Assembly: GCA_024654065.1 (NCBI GenBank)
Contig: JANLIQ010000009.1
Location: forward strand, 1-22,234
Direction: 5' to 3'
Length of the DNA: 22,234 nucleotides
From: Candidatus Berkelbacteria bacterium
GTDB lineage: Bacteria; Patescibacteriota; UBA1384; 2-12-FULL-50-11
Each line of letters begins with the position of its first letter. The first letter of the stretch is position 1. Below, piece by piece: positions 6,871 through 13,655 of this stretch. The notes beneath the pieces are model-generated. The model was not told the DNA's origin and searched no databases. It saw nothing but the letters and a program-made list of their open reading frames with translations. The position numbers and the translations under genes are program-made.

Positions 6871-7412
6871 TGTCGCGTATAGGACTTCAACCAATTACAT
6901 TACCGGATGGCGTCTCTTTGGTTCGTGAGGGACGTGTCTTAACACTATCTGGCTCAAAGGGACAGCTTTTCCTTCTCTTGCCAGAAGGAGTAGAAGTTGC
7001 CCAAAAAGACAAGAGTCTCCTAGTTTCTAGAGTAAGCGACGAGCGTCAACATCGTGCCCTTCACGGCACAATCCGTAGTCTGCTGGCAAATATTGTAACG
7101 GGAATTACAGATGGATTTGTGAAGAAGCTTGAGCTAGTTGGTATCGGCTACCGTGCAGCTATCGAAGAAGGCGAGTTGGTGCTTCTGGTTGGTTTTACTC
7201 ACCCAGTAAAAATGAGTATTCCCGAAGGCTTGGAGGTAAAAATCGAAAAGAATGTCATTACAATCTCAGGAATAGATCGCCAGCGAGTAGGTCAATTTGC
7301 CGCAGTTATCCGTGACGTTCGACCACCAGAGCCGTATAAAGGCAAAGGAATCCGTTATGAAGGCGAAAAAGTTAGAATGAAGCAAGGTAAAGCTGTTAAG
7401 GCGGGGTCATAA
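6870..7412 (+). CDS. rplF: 50S ribosomal protein L6 (uL6)
   Basis: L6 sits near the sarcin-ricin loop and supports elongation-factor binding. I use ATG 6870 (MSRIGLQPI), which has GAGG (6859-6862) 7 nt upstream and fits the family start MSRIG..PI, rather than the TTG at 6864. The 180-residue product has two alpha-beta repeats and the C-terminal signature RPPEPYKGKGIRYEGE. Standard length, with no anomalies seen. rplR begins one base after its stop. Confidence 0.97.
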   Translation: MSRIGLQPITLPDGVSLVREGRVLTLSGSKGQLFLLLPEGVEVAQKDKSLLVSRVSDERQHRALHGTIRSLLANIVTGITDGFVKKLELVGIGYRAAIEEGELVLLVGFTHPVKMSIPEGLEVKIEKNVITISGIDRQRVGQFAAVIRDVRPPEPYKGKGIRYEGEKVRMKQGKAVKAGS

Positions 7413-7413
7413 A

Positions 7414-7737
7414 ATGATTAGCAAAAGATCGAAGAAAAAATCCAGAATGATTGTAGTAGGAACTTCAGCTCGACCAAGACTGGCGGTTTTTCGAAGTCTA
7501 ACTAATTTGAGCGCTCAGATAATCGATGACTCCACCGGGAAGACATTAGCTTCGGCTAGCTCAAATAAAGAGAAGGGTAATCGGACAGAAAAAGCAAAAT
7601 TTGTCGGTAGCCAGATTGCTAAAAATGCCGCACAAGCTAAAATTAAATCTGTTGTGTTTGACCGCGGAGGTTTTGTCTACCAGGGCGTTGTCCAGATTCT
7701 TGCTGACGAAGCCCGAAAGGGAGGACTAGAATTTTAA
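7414..7737 (+). CDS. rplR: 50S ribosomal protein L18 (uL18)
   Basis: L18 carries 5S rRNA into the central protuberance together with L5. The 107-residue product has the core PRLAVFRSLTNLSAQIIDD (roughly 23-41), a TLASASS element, then AQAKIKSVVFDRGGF.Y.GVV..LAD.ARKGGLEF, which is diagnostic. The basic N-terminus (SKRSKKKSRMIV) is somewhat shorter than in E. coli. It stands in the canonical order between rplF and rpsE. Confidence 0.96.
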   Translation: MISKRSKKKSRMIVVGTSARPRLAVFRSLTNLSAQIIDDSTGKTLASASSNKEKGNRTEKAKFVGSQIAKNAAQAKIKSVVFDRGGFVYQGVVQILADEARKGGLEF

Positions 7738-7739
7738 AG

Positions 7740-8249
7740 ATGATTAAAGCGATACCAAAAGAAGTTCAAGAAATTGTGGAAGAGTTTATTCCAGATTCCG
7801 TTGAGATGTCGGAAAACGTCGTCTCGATTGATAGAATCTCTCGGACGGTTAAAGGTGGTAGACGAATTCGTTTTCGCGCCATTGTAGTAGTTGGAAACCG
7901 CAACGGAAGCGTTGGTGTTGGAACTGGTAAGGCTGCTGATGTTCAGGGCGCAATTGCTAAGGCGAAACATGCTGCTGAAAGAACCATGATCGAAGTCCCG
8001 ATAGTTAACGGGACTATTAGTCATCCAGTCATGGAAGTTTACGGGACAAGCCGCGTTATTTTAAAACCTGCTCCACAAGGACACTCCGTTATAGCCGGTG
8101 GATCAGTTCGAGCTGTCGTTGAGCTTTCTGGAATCTCAAACATTGTTAGTAAGTCCATTGGAAGCGCTAACGCCTTAAACAACGCAATGGCTACTTACCA
8201 TGCTTTAAAGAAACTTTCTTTGGAAAAAGGCCGAAAGGGAGACGCCTAA
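7740..8249 (+). CDS. rpsE: 30S ribosomal protein S5 (uS5)
   Basis: S5 acts in decoding fidelity and lies in the mRNA entry channel. The 169-residue product has the double-stranded RNA-binding-like domain (ENVVSIDRISRTVKGGRRIRF then VVVGNRNGSVGVGTGKAADV, about 24-66) and the C-terminal S5 fold with AGGSVRAVVELSGISNIVSKSIGSAN. Length is normal. The next gene is rplO: the rpmD (L30) gene expected between them is absent, with only one base separating stop and start. Confidence 0.97.
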   Translation: MIKAIPKEVQEIVEEFIPDSVEMSENVVSIDRISRTVKGGRRIRFRAIVVVGNRNGSVGVGTGKAADVQGAIAKAKHAAERTMIEVPIVNGTISHPVMEVYGTSRVILKPAPQGHSVIAGGSVRAVVELSGISNIVSKSIGSANALNNAMATYHALKKLSLEKGRKGDA

Positions 8250-8250
8250 A

Positions 8251-8667
8251 ATGAATATCTCTGCTTTATTTACTGGAATTCGTAATACTAAAAAACAACG
8301 CGTTGGACGAGGTATTGCGGGTAGCGGCGGTAAAACTGCTGGCCGTGGTACTAAAGGTCAAAATGCTCGTAGTGGCTCAGGACGAAAAGTCCAGGAGTGG
8401 TTTGAAGGTGGTCAGACTCCTTTGTACCGAAAACAAGCTAAGAAACGTGGATTTAACCACAAAGTAACAAAAGATATCGCTATTACTACCGATGTGATAA
8501 ACCATCATTTCAAAGAAGGCGAAACTGTCACAGCGCAATCCATCATTGAGCATGGCATTGTTCGGAAATTGAAACCTGGTCAGCAGATTAAAATCATAAA
8601 ACGTTCCGCTCTAAAAACAGGAATCAAATTCAGTGAAGTTAAATTGTCCACTTCGTTAGGAGAGTAA
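8251..8667 (+). CDS. rplO: 50S ribosomal protein L15 (uL15)
   Basis: L15 is a late-assembly protein of the large subunit. The 138-residue product has the basic, glycine-rich N-terminus typical of L15, with RVGRGIAGSGGKTAGRGTKGQ.ARSG near 18-42, then FEGGQTPLYR. The C-terminal globular part is present but slightly shorter than E. coli L15 (144). It follows rpsE directly because rpmD is missing. The stop overlaps the secY ATG by one base, and AGGAGAG provides a ribosome site for secY. Confidence 0.96.
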   Translation: MNISALFTGIRNTKKQRVGRGIAGSGGKTAGRGTKGQNARSGSGRKVQEWFEGGQTPLYRKQAKKRGFNHKVTKDIAITTDVINHHFKEGETVTAQSIIEHGIVRKLKPGQQIKIIKRSALKTGIKFSEVKLSTSLGE

Positions 8668-9944
8668 TGCTTGGTGCACTACAGCAGATCTGGAAGAGTA
8701 AAGATCTCCGCACCAAGATTCTCATAAGCTTAGCTTTACTGGCTTTTGTTCGTGTTATTGCCCACATTCCGTTACCGGGAATTGACCGAACTCAACTCGA
8801 AGGTTTCTTGGGACAGAGCCAAAATCAAGTATTTAGCGTTCTAAGCGTCTTCACGGGTGGCTCACTTGCCAACATCTCTATAGATTTAATGGGGGTAGGT
8901 CCGTATATCACCGCTTCGATTGTAGTTCAGCTTATGACCAAGATTCTTCCTGCATGGGAAGAGATAAACAAAGAGGGAACTTCTGGCAGGGAGAAGCTTA
9001 ACCAGTACACCCGGTACTTAACTGTCCCCATGGCTTTCATCCAAGGGTATGGCACATTGATTCTACTCAAGAGCCAGAACATCTTAACTACTATATCTAC
9101 AGGAGAGATTCTTATGATGCTGATGATAATAGTCGCAACAAGCATCTTCGTTATGTGGATAGGTGAGCTTATCTCAGAACGCGGCTTGGGCAATGGAATA
9201 TCTTTGATAATCGCTCTTGGGATTATTGCGGGCCTGCCACAACAGTTTTTGAATACTGCTACCATCGCCCAGACAGGCAACGTATCTATGCTAATTGTCA
9301 TTGCCCTCTTAGCAGTACTAACGATAGCGGTTATCGTAATTATGAATGACGCCGAACGTAAGGTCCCAATAACTTACCCTCGTAGGGTTGTTGCTCCATC
9401 AGCAGACTCGGGAGCAGATTCTTACCTACCTCTAAAAGTTAATACTGCTGGAGTCATCCCAATTATCTTTGCTCTTAGTTTTCTTACATTCCCAACCATT
9501 ATTGCTAGATTCCTCTCAACGGCTCGCTCGGAATTCTTGCAGAAAGTCGCTACATCTGTGACAGCGTTTACCAGTAACGATCTATATTATGCAGTTAGCT
9601 ATTTCGTCTTGGTTTTTGTATTTACCTTCTTCTACACTTATGTTGTCTTCCAGCCAAAGGAAATCTCAGAGAATCTACAGAAACAGGGGGGTTTCATACC
9701 AGGAATTAGACCGGGAACTGAAACTGCCGGATTTTTGAGCTATACAATCGGTAGATTAACATTCATCGGGGCAATTTTTCTGGCGTTAATAGCGATTTTG
9801 CCAAATATCATGAGTTCTACCACAGGAATTCAGACTTTGGTTATCGGTGGAACGAGTATTCTAATCGTTGTATCGGTTGTTATAGAGACTAGTCGTCAAT
9901 TGTCGGGACAGCTTTCGATGCGCCGCTATGATACGATTACCTAA
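8667..9944 (+). CDS. secY: Protein translocase subunit SecY
   Basis: SecY is the channel of the Sec translocon in the inner membrane. The 425-residue protein has about ten hydrophobic segments. It shows the TM1 and TM2 regions (VRVIAHIPLPGID near 28-40, then the plug region and GVGPYITASIVVQL near 76-89), the KEGTSGREKLNQYTRYLT cytoplasmic loop, ERGLGNGISLII in TM4/5, the AERKVPITYPRR loop, and PKEISENLQKQGGFIPGIRPG with TGR-like elements before TM9. Length is typical. It closes the spc-type block. The next gene is not adk but a membrane-anchored LysM protein, whose ATG overlaps the secY stop by one base. Confidence 0.98.
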   Translation: MLGALQQIWKSKDLRTKILISLALLAFVRVIAHIPLPGIDRTQLEGFLGQSQNQVFSVLSVFTGGSLANISIDLMGVGPYITASIVVQLMTKILPAWEEINKEGTSGREKLNQYTRYLTVPMAFIQGYGTLILLKSQNILTTISTGEILMMLMIIVATSIFVMWIGELISERGLGNGISLIIALGIIAGLPQQFLNTATIAQTGNVSMLIVIALLAVLTIAVIVIMNDAERKVPITYPRRVVAPSADSGADSYLPLKVNTAGVIPIIFALSFLTFPTIIARFLSTARSEFLQKVATSVTAFTSNDLYYAVSYFVLVFVFTFFYTYVVFQPKEISENLQKQGGFIPGIRPGTETAGFLSYTIGRLTFIGAIFLALIAILPNIMSSTTGIQTLVIGGTSILIVVSVVIETSRQLSGQLSMRRYDTIT

Positions 9945-10627
9945 TGCGGGTACCCCCAGCATTAGTACTAGTCACGGTTCTTATAATAGGCTTCCTTTTA
10001 AGTTCTAGTGTTTATTTTTATACCAAAAGTCGTCCCTCAACAAAGAGTAATTCCGACAAATCCACTTTTTCAGGGGACCTCCCACAGTTAACAGCAAGCG
10101 AATCTAGTAAGAAAGTTGACGAGCTGACCAAACCTGCTGATTCAAAAGGTCGTTTAAGTTATCCGAAGAATGTTTACACTGTCGAAACCAAAGAAACACT
10201 GTTTGGTATAGGAACAAAATTTGGTATCGATTGGAAATTGATTAAACTTGCAAACGGGATTACTAATGAAAATCTAATCCAAACAGGTTACACGCTCGTA
10301 ATTCCAAGAGTGGAGCCCACAACAGATATGTATCGAGTCAACTTTAAAATAGACGAAGATAAAGCAAGTGCCCTAAATCGTGATCTTCATGACAAGAGTA
10401 GTGATCCATTATTTAATCCTTTGGAAGTAGCCAAGAAAGATGCTGTTCCGTATTTTGGCTTAACCGCAGAAGACGAGTTTACCTTACTCGAACAGGACGA
10501 AAGTAGTGGAACAGCGCTGGTTCAAGCTAAGAATACTAATGCATCAACTGTAGTGGGTTTGTACCAACCGAAAGAGAAAGGTAAAAAGGGTTTTTGGGCA
10601 GTACTTTACGTTGAGTTAAGGAACTAA
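9944..10627 (+). CDS. Membrane-anchored LysM-domain protein, C-terminal domain unknown
   Basis: This 227-residue protein is inserted between secY and adk, which are neighbours in most bacterial spc operons. Residues about 6-26 form one hydrophobic segment, without an obvious cleavage or lipobox site, so a membrane anchor is likely. A Ser/Lys-rich linker follows. Residues about 77-121 fit a LysM fold (YTVETKETLFGIGTKFG, then LIKLANGI...LIQTGYTLVIP), known to bind peptidoglycan or chitin-like glycans. Residues 128-227 form a separate, acidic to mixed domain ending in FWAVLYVELRN, which I do not recognise. Its start overlaps secY and its stop overlaps adk, so it is almost certainly co-translated with the translocon gene. 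A link between secretion and the cell wall is inference. Confidence 0.85.
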   Translation: MRVPPALVLVTVLIIGFLLSSSVYFYTKSRPSTKSNSDKSTFSGDLPQLTASESSKKVDELTKPADSKGRLSYPKNVYTVETKETLFGIGTKFGIDWKLIKLANGITNENLIQTGYTLVIPRVEPTTDMYRVNFKIDEDKASALNRDLHDKSSDPLFNPLEVAKKDAVPYFGLTAEDEFTLLEQDESSGTALVQAKNTNASTVVGLYQPKEKGKKGFWAVLYVELRN

Positions 10628-11226
10628 TGGGAAATAACTTAACTGTATTTGTTATGTTTGGACCACAGGGGTCAGGTAAGAGCACGCAGGTCGAGAGACT
10701 AGCGTCAAAGTTAAATTTAAAAGTTTTTGAAGCAGGTGAGGCCCTTCGAACTCGTTCCCAGATTGATGAGAATATCCACCTGCAGCTTAAACAAGGAATC
10801 CTGGTTGCTGACGAAACAATGCGTGAGATAATCGAAGAGTTCATTTCTGATAATACAACTAAAACAGGCTATGTGTTTGATGGCTATCCACGGAACGTAA
10901 ATCAATTCGAAGGATTTATGTCTCTTGTAACGAAATATCACTGGGAGGTAGTGGGAATCTTTATAAATCTTTCAGATGAATCGGCTAAAAAGCGTCTCTC
11001 AACACGGTTCCAAATAATCGATGGCCAGAAAGTTTTCCGCGAAGACGACAAACCTGAAATTGTCCAAAACAGACTAGATACATTCAAACGAGAGACCCTA
11101 CCGCTTAAAGCAAAGTTTTTGGAAGTATATAATTTGCTTGAAATAGACGGGGAGCCACCCGTAGACACTGTTACTTCCGAGATATCCGAGGCCGTTGATC
11201 GATTCCTTAATGACGCAAATAAATAA
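10627..11226 (+). CDS. adk: Adenylate kinase, short form without a LID insertion
   Basis: Adk interconverts ATP plus AMP and two ADP in the cytosol. The 199-residue product has a P-loop GPQGSGKST (12-20), the AMP-site Arg41 in AGEALR, DGYPRN (85-90), and the RxxxF...FREDDKPEIVQNRL region (127-150). The usual zinc-bearing LID of about 30 residues is replaced by a short loop, as in short-type adenylate kinases. It sits in the canonical adk-map-infA order. It could be a broader nucleoside-monophosphate kinase, but context favours Adk. Confidence 0.92.
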   Translation: MGNNLTVFVMFGPQGSGKSTQVERLASKLNLKVFEAGEALRTRSQIDENIHLQLKQGILVADETMREIIEEFISDNTTKTGYVFDGYPRNVNQFEGFMSLVTKYHWEVVGIFINLSDESAKKRLSTRFQIIDGQKVFREDDKPEIVQNRLDTFKRETLPLKAKFLEVYNLLEIDGEPPVDTVTSEISEAVDRFLNDANK

Positions 11227-11944
11227 AGACTTGGCTGAAGCTGGTAGAATCGCGGCTTTTACGCACCGAGAAGTAGCCGCACTAGCTATTCCTGGAGTCA
11301 ATCTTTTAAATATTGAAAAGAAAGTTAATGAATTGATTATGGCCTCTGGCGCCAGTGCCGCTTTTCTAGGCTATAAAGGCTATCCATCTGCAAGTTGTTT
11401 ATCTGTTAACTCTGCTGTGGTCCATGCAATCCCGCAAAACTACGTATTAAAATCCGGGGACGTACTCTCTGTTGATCTCGGGGTCGAAAAGAATGGCTGG
11501 ATTGTCGATACCGCTTGGTCGCATGCCGTTGGTTTAGTAACTCCCAGGGTCTCCGAACTACTTTCCGTAACCAAGAGATCTCTTGATGAAGCGATAAAAA
11601 TAGCTCGGATGGGTAATACAACTGGAGATATCGGTCATGTGGTCCAAACAATTGTAGAGAAGGCTGGATTTCACATAATTCGCGACCTGACTGGCCATGG
11701 GGTTGGTAAAGAGCTACAGATGCCGCCAACTATCCCAAATTACGGTCGCGCAGGAACTGGGGTAGAATTAAAAGAGGGGATGATCCTTGCTCTTGAACCT
11801 ATAACAGCTATCCAGCCTGTTCATCTAACAGTAGAAAACGATAATTGGACTATCCGTGCCCACCCTGATGTAGTTTGCGCCCATTTTGAGCACACAATAG
11901 TAATTACTAAAACCGGCCCTGTCATCTTGACTAAAGCCGCTTAA
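11210..11944 (+). CDS. map: Methionine aminopeptidase, type I
   Basis: MetAP removes the initiator methionine from nascent proteins. I choose ATG 11210 (MTQINKDLAEAGR), which aligns with the family start, over the in-frame TTG at 11195. It overlaps adk by 17 nt. All five metal ligands are visible: Asp89, Asp100, His163, Glu196 and Glu227, plus the His72 equivalent of E. coli His79. The residue matching E. coli His178, in the GHGVGKELQ segment, is Gln170 instead of His. The 244-residue length is typical. The -35 box of the infA promoter lies inside its last codons. Confidence 0.95.
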   Translation: MTQINKDLAEAGRIAAFTHREVAALAIPGVNLLNIEKKVNELIMASGASAAFLGYKGYPSASCLSVNSAVVHAIPQNYVLKSGDVLSVDLGVEKNGWIVDTAWSHAVGLVTPRVSELLSVTKRSLDEAIKIARMGNTTGDIGHVVQTIVEKAGFHIIRDLTGHGVGKELQMPPTIPNYGRAGTGVELKEGMILALEPITAIQPVHLTVENDNWTIRAHPDVVCAHFEHTIVITKTGPVILTKAA

Positions 11945-11956
11945 ATCAGGTAGAAT
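11927..11956 (+). promoter_or_regulatory. infA promoter, near-leaderless
   Basis: TTGACT (11927-11932), an 18-bp spacer and TAGAAT (11951-11956). The -10 box ends 8 nt before the infA ATG, so the predicted transcription start (about 11963) leaves no room for a ribosome site. The -35 box lies within the end of map. This would give infA, rpmJ and the following S13-S11-S4 genes a transcript of their own. Confidence 0.6.
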
Positions 11957-11964
11957 AATCTAAG

Positions 11965-12186
11965 ATGTCGGAAAAAGAAGGTGTAATTGCGTTAGATGGT
12001 CTCGTAGATGAGGCTCTGCCAAACACCCAGTATCGCGTCGCTCTCGATAACGGACAGACCGTTTTGGGCTACGTTTCCGGCCGAATGCGCAAACATCGAA
12101 TCCGAATTCTCCCAGGAGATCGGGTAACTGTAGAGATGTCCCCTTATGACTTAACTAAGGGACGAATAACCAAGAGATTAACCTAA
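11965..12186 (+). CDS. infA: Translation initiation factor IF-1
   Basis: IF-1 blocks the A site of the 30S subunit during initiation. The 73-residue protein is one S1/OB-fold: EGVIALDGLVDEALPNTQYRV, then a GYVSGRMRKHRIRILPGDRVTVE core, and SPYDLTKGRITKR at the end, all family-typical. No Shine-Dalgarno site is present, and the promoter-like -10 box is only 8 nt away. The initiation factor gene may thus be expressed from a leaderless mRNA, an inference that needs a mapped 5' end. Confidence 0.97.
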   Translation: MSEKEGVIALDGLVDEALPNTQYRVALDNGQTVLGYVSGRMRKHRIRILPGDRVTVEMSPYDLTKGRITKRLT

Positions 12187-12197
12187 ATCAAATAATA

Positions 12198-12311
12198 ATG
12201 AAAGTACACGTAGGAGTTAAGAAGCGTTGCCAGAAGTGCAAAAATGTCCGCCGTAAGGGGGTACTTCGTAATATCTGTGAAAATCGCCGTCACAACCAAA
12301 GACAGGGATAA
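12198..12311 (+). CDS. rpmJ: 50S ribosomal protein L36 (bL36), zinc type
   Basis: Thirty-seven residues from ATG 12198. L36 is a small zinc-bound protein near the L11/L6 region of the large subunit. Ligands Cys11, Cys14, Cys27 and His32 are in the usual positions, with the typical VRRKGVLRNICEN stretch and the RHNQRQG end. It lies between infA and rpsM, as in most bacteria. No ribosome site is obvious. Confidence 0.96.
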   Translation: MKVHVGVKKRCQKCKNVRRKGVLRNICENRRHNQRQG

Positions 12312-12313
12312 TA

Positions 12314-12700
12314 ATGCCACGAATTGCCGGAGTAAACATTCCTGACAGCAAAAGAGTAGAGATTGGACTGAGCTATGTCTATGGCTTAGGTGTTTCTAAC
12401 TCACAAGAGCTACTCAAAAAACTAAAGATCGAGGGAAATCCCAAGTTTAGCGAGCTAACGGATGCACAGATCGATTTGGTTCGTAACCATATCGAGAAAG
12501 ATATGACCGTTGAGGGAGATTTGAGACAGATGGTCCAGCAAAATATCCGGAGACTTAAGGATATTGCTAGCTATCGCGGTCACCGACACGCTCGAAATCT
12601 ACCTGTGCACGGTCAACGAACAAAAACTAACGCCCGAACCAAGAGAGGCAAGAAAGTAACTGTTGGTTCTGGTCGCAAGAAGTCAGCTGAGAAAACATAA
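12314..12700 (+). CDS. rpsM: 30S ribosomal protein S13 (uS13)
   Basis: S13 sits in the 30S head, bridges to the 50S subunit and contacts P-site tRNA with its tail. The 128-residue product starts MPRIAGVNIPDSKRVEIGLSYVYG (family-typical), then a helical middle ending in QQNIRRLKDIASYRGHRHARNLPV.GQRTKTNARTKRG, which is diagnostic. The Lys-rich tail extends to residue 128. AGGGA lies 7 nt before the ATG. Confidence 0.98.
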   Translation: MPRIAGVNIPDSKRVEIGLSYVYGLGVSNSQELLKKLKIEGNPKFSELTDAQIDLVRNHIEKDMTVEGDLRQMVQQNIRRLKDIASYRGHRHARNLPVHGQRTKTNARTKRGKKVTVGSGRKKSAEKT

Positions 12701-12709
12701 AAATAAATA

Positions 12710-13099
12710 ATGACAAAAGTAACTAGATCAAAAAAGAAAGTCTTACCGATCGTTGACGAAGTTCTTGTCAGCGTTCACTCAACGTTCAATAACACCATAA
12801 TTACTGCCAGCATTGTTGGCTCGGGAAATGTGATTGGGTGGACTTCTTCCGGTCAGGCAGGATTTAAAGGTGCTAAAAAAGGTACCCCTTACGCTGCCAC
12901 TACTGCAATGAAGGTCTTACTAGATAAGATTGCCGAGTACCAACCTAAATCTATCCAGATTCGTGTCGTTGGTGCTGGTAACGGACGAGACGCAGCTTTG
13001 CGGGCTATTGCAGGCTCTGGATACAAGGTGACCTCAATTGCTGACGTTACACCGTTGCCACACAACGGAACCCGTGCCAAGAAAGCAAGGAGAGTCTAA
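12710..13099 (+). CDS. rpsK: 30S ribosomal protein S11 (uS11)
   Basis: S11 lies on the platform and helps select mRNA at the E site. The 129-residue length is standard. Diagnostic stretches are HSTFNNTIITASIVGSGNVIGWTSSGQAGFKGAKKGTPYAA in two parts (about 23-63) and the C-terminal GAGNGRDAALRAIAGSGYKVTSIADVTPLPHNGTRAKKARRV. No ribosome site is clear before the start. The stop is immediately followed by the rpsD ATG in the same frame. Confidence 0.98.
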   Translation: MTKVTRSKKKVLPIVDEVLVSVHSTFNNTIITASIVGSGNVIGWTSSGQAGFKGAKKGTPYAATTAMKVLLDKIAEYQPKSIQIRVVGAGNGRDAALRAIAGSGYKVTSIADVTPLPHNGTRAKKARRV

Positions 13100-13591
13100 A
13101 TGTTACAGAAACAACAGCAACAACGCCGACGCAAAATTACTGAGTACGGCTACCAATTACAAGAAAAACAGAAGGCAAAGCAAGCCTACGGCTTGCGAGA
13201 GCGACAGTTTAGACTTTACTATGCTTCTGCTGCTAAAAACCGTTCTGAGACCGGTAACACTCTCCTGCAGACACTTGAATCCCGAATAGACAACGTGATT
13301 TTTCGTTCTGGTTTAGCAATTAGTCGACCACAAGCTCGACAGCTGGTCAGCCACCGACACTTTGCTCTTAACGGTAAACGGGTAAGTATTCCATCAATCT
13401 TGGTTACACCTGGTGATGTGATTACTCCAAATACCGCAAAAACAGTCCATTTTGAAGCTGAACGGGGTATTGCACCATGGCTAGATTTAAATAAGAAGAG
13501 CTTAACTATTACCGTTGAGCGACTGCCGAGTGCAGATGAGTTGCCGCTGGAATTTGATACTCAAAAGATTGTCCAGTTCTACTCAAGGTAA
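13100..13591 (+). CDS. rpsD: 30S ribosomal protein S4 (uS4), N-terminally short
   Basis: S4 nucleates 16S 5' domain folding and helps unwind mRNA at entry. The 163-residue protein begins about where B. subtilis S4 reaches residue 41: QRRRKITEYGYQLQEKQKAKQAYGL (8-32), then ERQFR. The S4 RNA-binding domain follows (LESRIDNVIFRSGLAISRPQARQLV, about 59-83) and the end VQFYSR is normal. The roughly 40 N-terminal residues that carry the zinc or GPG motifs are missing. No upstream extension is possible because the rpsK stop directly precedes in the same frame. AGGAGAG provides the ribosome site. Confidence 0.95.
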   Translation: MLQKQQQQRRRKITEYGYQLQEKQKAKQAYGLRERQFRLYYASAAKNRSETGNTLLQTLESRIDNVIFRSGLAISRPQARQLVSHRHFALNGKRVSIPSILVTPGDVITPNTAKTVHFEAERGIAPWLDLNKKSLTITVERLPSADELPLEFDTQKIVQFYSR

Positions 13592-13595
13592 AGTG

Positions 13596-13624
13596 TTGAG
13601 TTTTAACGATAAAACTGGTAGAAT
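13596..13624 (+). promoter_or_regulatory. rpoA promoter
   Basis: TTGAGT (13596-13601), a 17-bp spacer, and TAGAAT (13619-13624) preceded by TGG as an extended -10. The predicted start lies near 13631, giving a leader of about 25 nt that includes GGAGGT (13637-13642). This would split rpoA-rplQ-rplM-rpsI from the upstream ribosomal genes, or boost them. Confidence 0.65.
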
Positions 13625-13655
13625 ATTTAAACAGCTGGAGGTAAAAAAATAAAAA

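Noticed and set aside
8927..9301. 124-codon minus-strand frame inside secY
   Set aside because: The SecY frame is certain; the antisense product is an artefact of hydrophobic codon usage.
11195..11209. TTG at 11195 as the map start
   Set aside because: ATG 11210 gives the family-typical N-terminus and a smaller overlap with adk.
13038..13289. 83-codon plus frame bridging rpsK and rpsD
   Set aside because: It reads out of frame through two conserved genes; its product has no family features. It also does not supply the missing S4 N-terminus.
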